Translations under genes and position numbers: made by a program | Shown here: piece by piece, positions 30,253-33,261 of the stretch | How positions within the stretch are numbered: position 1 is the first letter of the stretch | How the letters are laid out: the number at the start of each line of letters is the position of its first letter | DNA from: Chara braunii | Taxonomy: Eukaryota > Streptophyta > Charophyceae > Charales > Characeae | NCBI GenBank assembly: GCA_003427395.1 | Contig: BFEA01000432.1 | Span: forward strand, 463,220 to 496,480 | DNA: 33,261 nucleotides | Direction: 5' to 3' | Notes under the pieces: generated by a model | Told to the model about the DNA's origin: nothing | Database searches by the model: none | The model's input: only the letters and a program-made list of their open reading frames with translations

Positions 30253-31060
30253 GCACCGGACTTCCCGCCTCATGCTCTATCACTGGCGGAGGTGAATAAA
30301 GGATAAAAGTTACAAATGGTCTGCACAGGTTGCTACAAGGGGCGTGGGTCCTGCCTCCTGGCGGTTACAGCTCTCAATATATTCTTCTCAGTCTTCTTCT
30401 GCCTACTTCAGTCATCTTCAGTTAATGCCCGGTGGTCTCATGCCCCCCCTAGTCTCTAGATGACTGCCTCCTTGGTCACATCTGTTCTCCGCAGGCTACT
30501 CCTGGTGCCCCGGTGCCACGGCGGCTACTTCCTTTATCTCATGTCTGTAAAGCTCCTAAGCCGAAGTCGGGTAATGGCCCTGGCGCCGATCGACTGATGT
30601 GTCAGGTCCCATCGGTCTTTTTATGACATCCTGCACGCCTTTGGGTCGGGGGGCATCGTCCAACGTGGCCACTTGTACGCCCGCTCGGGTTGTGTGGTTC
30701 TTAGGAGGCTGGGCGGGGGGAGATGGTGAGCTCCGTGGGGAAGAGTTGGGGGAGGAGCGAGGGGCTCTCTATCTTCCTAGCAGGCACGAGCGGCCCTCGT
30801 GGCGACAAGTGACAGTGGTGCATGGATAGCCTCAGGCAGGTCTGATGCTTTTTATCAAAAAAGAAAAATTCACAATGAGTAGTATGCCCTAATCCACATC
30901 ATGCTCGTTAGGAGCGTGTAAATCTGATTAAATCTTTACCTTTTTTTCTCCAACAACAGGCGGTATCACCGCGCTGTTCTCCTGTCATTAATTTTTCTTC
31001 CTCATTCTCTTCTTCAATCTGACGTCCTTGGCATCAAGTTGTTCGTCGCCTATTCAACTA
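30253..31060. other. Gene-poor stretch of uncertain contiguity
   Basis: No domain is recognised. A 76-codon + frame at 30599-30829 is Gly/Arg-rich and motif-free. Adjacency to the sequence left of 30016 is unproven. Confidence 0.3.
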
Positions 31061-31110
31061 ATCATCATCATCATCATCACCAACATCATCATCATAATCA
31101 TAATCACCAT
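31061..31110. repeat. (ATC)n microsatellite, interrupted
   Basis: ATC repeated with CAAC and AATCATAA interruptions over about 50 bp. Confidence 0.9.
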
Positions 31111-31175
31111 CTGATCTGTAGCGTTACTCATTTTTCTCTGCTTTAGTAATTCCACGCTTGATGTTGCATGCGCCC

Positions 31176-31513
31176 TCTCCAGCAATGGAGGTTGGATGGA
31201 TTGGGTGGGGAGAGCTCTAATCTGCAGGGGAAATACAAGGTGGGGGGTGTTTTCCTTTAGGGATTAATGACAGACAAGTGGGACTGTAGCTCTGGGGCTG
31301 GGAGAGATGGAAGGAGGAACATCATCGACTAGCGGTGGCAGAGCAGGACAGTGATCGCGCGAGGATAATTTTTGGGGGAACAAGTTGCCTTGTGGGGAGT
31401 AGGGTTGAGGGAGGCTCGTCATTTGCCAGAGCTGATGAACTGTCGTCAACACGGTGGTTCTAATTAGCGGAGGCAGCGAGGGGAGAGGTGGGAGGTGAGG
31501 AGACTGGGGAGGG
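31176..31513. repeat. ~340-bp direct repeat, left copy
   Basis: Collinear with 32628-32973 (shared blocks GTGGGGAGAGCT, CTGGGGCTGGGAGAGATGGA, GGAACATCATC, TTTTGGGGGAACAA, ATTAGCGGAGGCAGC), roughly 75-80% alike by eye. No coding meaning. The repeats bracket LINE copy 3. Confidence 0.8.
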
Positions 31514-31551
31514 CGAAGAAACATCACGAATCAACTTCTCAATTCTTATTT

Positions 31552-31980
31552 CGGAGGGCAGTGCTGTGGGCGCTCTGGAGACGCCGCTGCACATATGAAA
31601 GGCTGGACGGGCCAGAATTTACAGAGAGCATACAACAGCAGGTTCATACGAATATAAGAGCAAGATGGGAGGCAACCAAGTCACAGCTCCAACACATTCA
31701 CACTGAGAACGAAATACAACAGAGGATACAAGATTTCTGCAAAAGCTGGCTCGGGGGGGAAACTGGAGGGAGGATTGGGAAAGTGGAATGGACCAGGGGA
31801 AATGGGGGGCAACAGGGAAACGGGGGTAACCAGGCAGTCAACAGGGACTACAAGCTTCTTTTCAACAACTGGACCAACCTGNATGATTCAATCCCGATGC
31901 GGCCAAGCAGCGATTTCCCGGACTTCTTCCCCCCCCCAGTAAACAGCCTGGTAGAAGTTTCTTGGTATGGGGGAGAGTAA
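31552..31980 (+). pseudogene. LINE ORF2 C-terminal tail, copy 3
   Basis: The open frame reads RRAVLWALWRRRCTYE, then ARWEATKSQLQHIHTENEIQ, CKSWLGGETGGRIGKVEW, RDYKLLFNNW and DFPDFFPPPV to TAA 31978-31980. Relative to copies 1 and 2 it lacks about four residues after CTYE and has a Gly/Gln/Asn-rich insertion after VEW. The C-terminus runs about 15 residues longer (NSLVEVSWYGGE). One N at 31882. Confidence 0.8.
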
Positions 31981-32377
31981 AAGGAACAAGTCTCTCTNGT
32001 ACTGCAGTGCGAACTCACAGGTGATAACACTCAGGNAGCCCATTGACGGTNACCAGGCGAACGGNGGTATATCTGTTTCCGGGCAGNAGAGGGTGATCAG
32101 NNNGACANCTTTCAACNACCCATGCAACAGGCAGACAATCTTCATCAATCAAATACGCCTTGACAAGCAGCAGACATTCTGGCCCCATTAGGGAAGCATT
32201 AGCTTTCATCAATAGTACCTGCAAGACAATTTCTCCATTCCTCAGTTACTTTCTCAGTTTACAAGATATATTTNTAGGATAGTAGGGGGAGGGTGGAACT
32301 AATGTTTAGCAGCAGGTACATGGCGCCGGTTCTCCGGTGAACAGGTTCCCCCCTCCCTACATCCTGCTCAGTCAATC

Positions 32378-32392
32378 CCTTGGATGCCAGGG
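32378..32392 (+). promoter_or_regulatory. LINE 3' UTR hairpin I, copy 3
   Basis: CCTTGG-ATG-CCAGGG. Compared with copy 1 (CTCTGG-ACA-CCAGAG), the second pair changes from T-A to C-G and the third from C-G to T-G, so pairing is kept. Confidence 0.5.
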
Positions 32393-32446
32393 TAATCAAT
32401 GCTGGCAGGAATCTCTCATTATGGCCTTTAAATCTGTTTATGGGAC

Positions 32447-32465
32447 GCTGGACCCGTTTTCCAGC
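32447..32465 (+). promoter_or_regulatory. LINE 3' UTR hairpin II, copy 3
   Basis: GCTGGACCCGTTTTCCAGC, identical to copy 1, followed by AGGTGATGCTCCCCACCAAT and ~90 bp later by poly(A). Confidence 0.6.
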
Positions 32466-32627
32466 AGGTGATGCTCCCCACCAATAGATGGAGTCTCTCC
32501 CCGGGTGGTAGTGTTGCCTGCTCTTATCAGCAACACTATCACTGGCAGGGGAAAGTTAAAAAAAAAAAAAAAAATTCTTATTTCCCTGTTCTTTTCTATA
32601 CTTGAGGTTGTAAGAATCCTCCCACAA

Positions 32628-32973
32628 GGTTGCTGACATGGAGGGCAGGATGGATAGAGTGGGGAGAGCTGTTTTCCACAGGGGAAGCACAAGGTGGGAA
32701 GTGTTTGCCTATAGGGAATAAGGGCGGACAAGGGGGACTGTTTAACTCTGGGGCTGGGAGAGATGGAAGGCGGAACATCATCTACTAGCAGTGGAAGAGT
32801 AGGACAGAGATAGCTTGAGGCAGGCTTTTTGGGGGAACAACCTTCTTCAAGGGGAGTAGGCTCAGTAGGGTAGAGGGAGGCTTTCCTATTGCTGGGGCTG
32901 TGAGGAACCGCTTCTGATTAGCGGAGGCAGCAAGGGAGAGGAGGGGTAGTAAGAGGGGAAAAGAGGAGGGGTG
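32628..32973. repeat. ~340-bp direct repeat, right copy
   Basis: Partner of 31176-31513 in the same orientation, starting about 50 bp after the poly(A) of LINE copy 3. Confidence 0.8.
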
Positions 32974-32995
32974 GACAGGGGAGGGTCAATCAACA

Positions 32996-33085
32996 TGAAG
33001 AAGAAGAAGAAGAAGAAGGAAGAAGAAAAGGAAGAAGAAGAAGAAGAAGAAGAAGAAGAAGAAGAAGAAGAAGAAGAAGAAGGAG

Positions 33086-33129
<44 letters not shown>

Positions 33130-33261
33130 AGAAGAGAAAGACGAAGAAGAAGAAGACGAGGAAGACGAGGAAGATGAGGAAGACGAGGAAGACGAAGACA
33201 GATAAGAAGACGACGAAGAAGAAGACGAAGAAGAAGAAGACGACGAAGAAGAAGAAGAAGA
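32996..33261. repeat. GAA-type purine simple repeat, runs off window
   Basis: GAA/GAAGAC/GAGGAA units over at least 265 bp on +, all purines in the first half with GAC/GAT variants later. The long Glu/Lys/Arg open frame through it is a consequence of the repeat. Confidence 0.95.

Larger units (their letters stand above)
31552..32574 (+). mobile_element. L1-like LINE copy 3, strongly 5'-truncated
   Basis: Contains only the last ~140 codons of ORF2, about 580 bp of 3' UTR with both hairpins, and poly(A) at 32558-32574. The region 31998-32117 has many Ns, so its sequence is unreliable. Confidence 0.8.

Noticed and set aside
32971-33177. A Glu/Lys/Arg-rich protein
   Set aside because: It is the translation of a GAA simple repeat.

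Overview
This window is eukaryotic nuclear DNA made almost entirely of decayed transposable elements. I found no intact host gene that I can defend. Several signs fit a green-lineage (streptophyte algal or plant-like) genome: a plant-style L1 LINE, a Ty3/gypsy element with a CCHC gag, tRNA-derived SINEs, TTTAGGG-like words, and a Penelope-like element (PLE) with an N-terminal GIY-YIG domain. A charophyte such as Chara is my best guess, but it is an inference, not a proof. Single Ns inside repeats and two Tn5 mosaic-end (Nextera) sequences show that parts of this draft assembly are unreliable.

Left part (1-4315): AT-rich simple sequence is followed by a Ty3/gypsy element on +. Its gag (576-2639) has one premature stop. 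Its pol (2642-4315) has an aspartic protease and a reverse transcriptase (YLDD), and is cut off before RNase H and integrase. No LTR was recognised.

Middle-left (4316-12210): mostly gene-poor. It holds two tandem tRNA-Glu(CTC)-like copies, a tRNA-Ala-like SINE head, three copies of one tRNA-derived SINE family, a 43-bp inverted repeat, three copies of a ~130-bp repeat that keeps a common reading frame, an orphan LINE 3' tail, microsatellites and a 77-bp tandem duplication.

LINE region (12211-32574): at least three + strand copies or pieces of one L1-like family end in related ORF2 C-termini, 3' UTRs and poly(A) (copy 1 12525-14412; copy 2 about 14.9-29.9 kb; copy 3 31552-32574). Their 3' UTRs share a short hairpin that shows covariation. 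Copy 2 has ORF1, a truncated endonuclease, a reverse transcriptase and a zinc-finger C-terminus. It is riddled with stops, many at former Trp codons, and is split by a 7-kb insertion.

That insertion (17154-24138, minus strand) is the most interesting object. It is a PLE flanked by ~720-bp direct repeats. One reading frame runs through a coiled-coil/charged ORF1-like region, a GIY-YIG endonuclease and the start of a PLE-type RT, and after a frameshift continues to the YIDD motif. The GIY-YIG domain lies N-terminal to the RT, the permuted order. The copy is dead: it has at least six in-frame stops and one frameshift before the distal RT.

Right end (29.9-33.26 kb): a zinc-finger LINE fragment bounded by Tn5 mosaic ends (probable assembly chimera), a 350-bp direct repeat on both sides of LINE copy 3, and a long GAA-type simple repeat running off the window.
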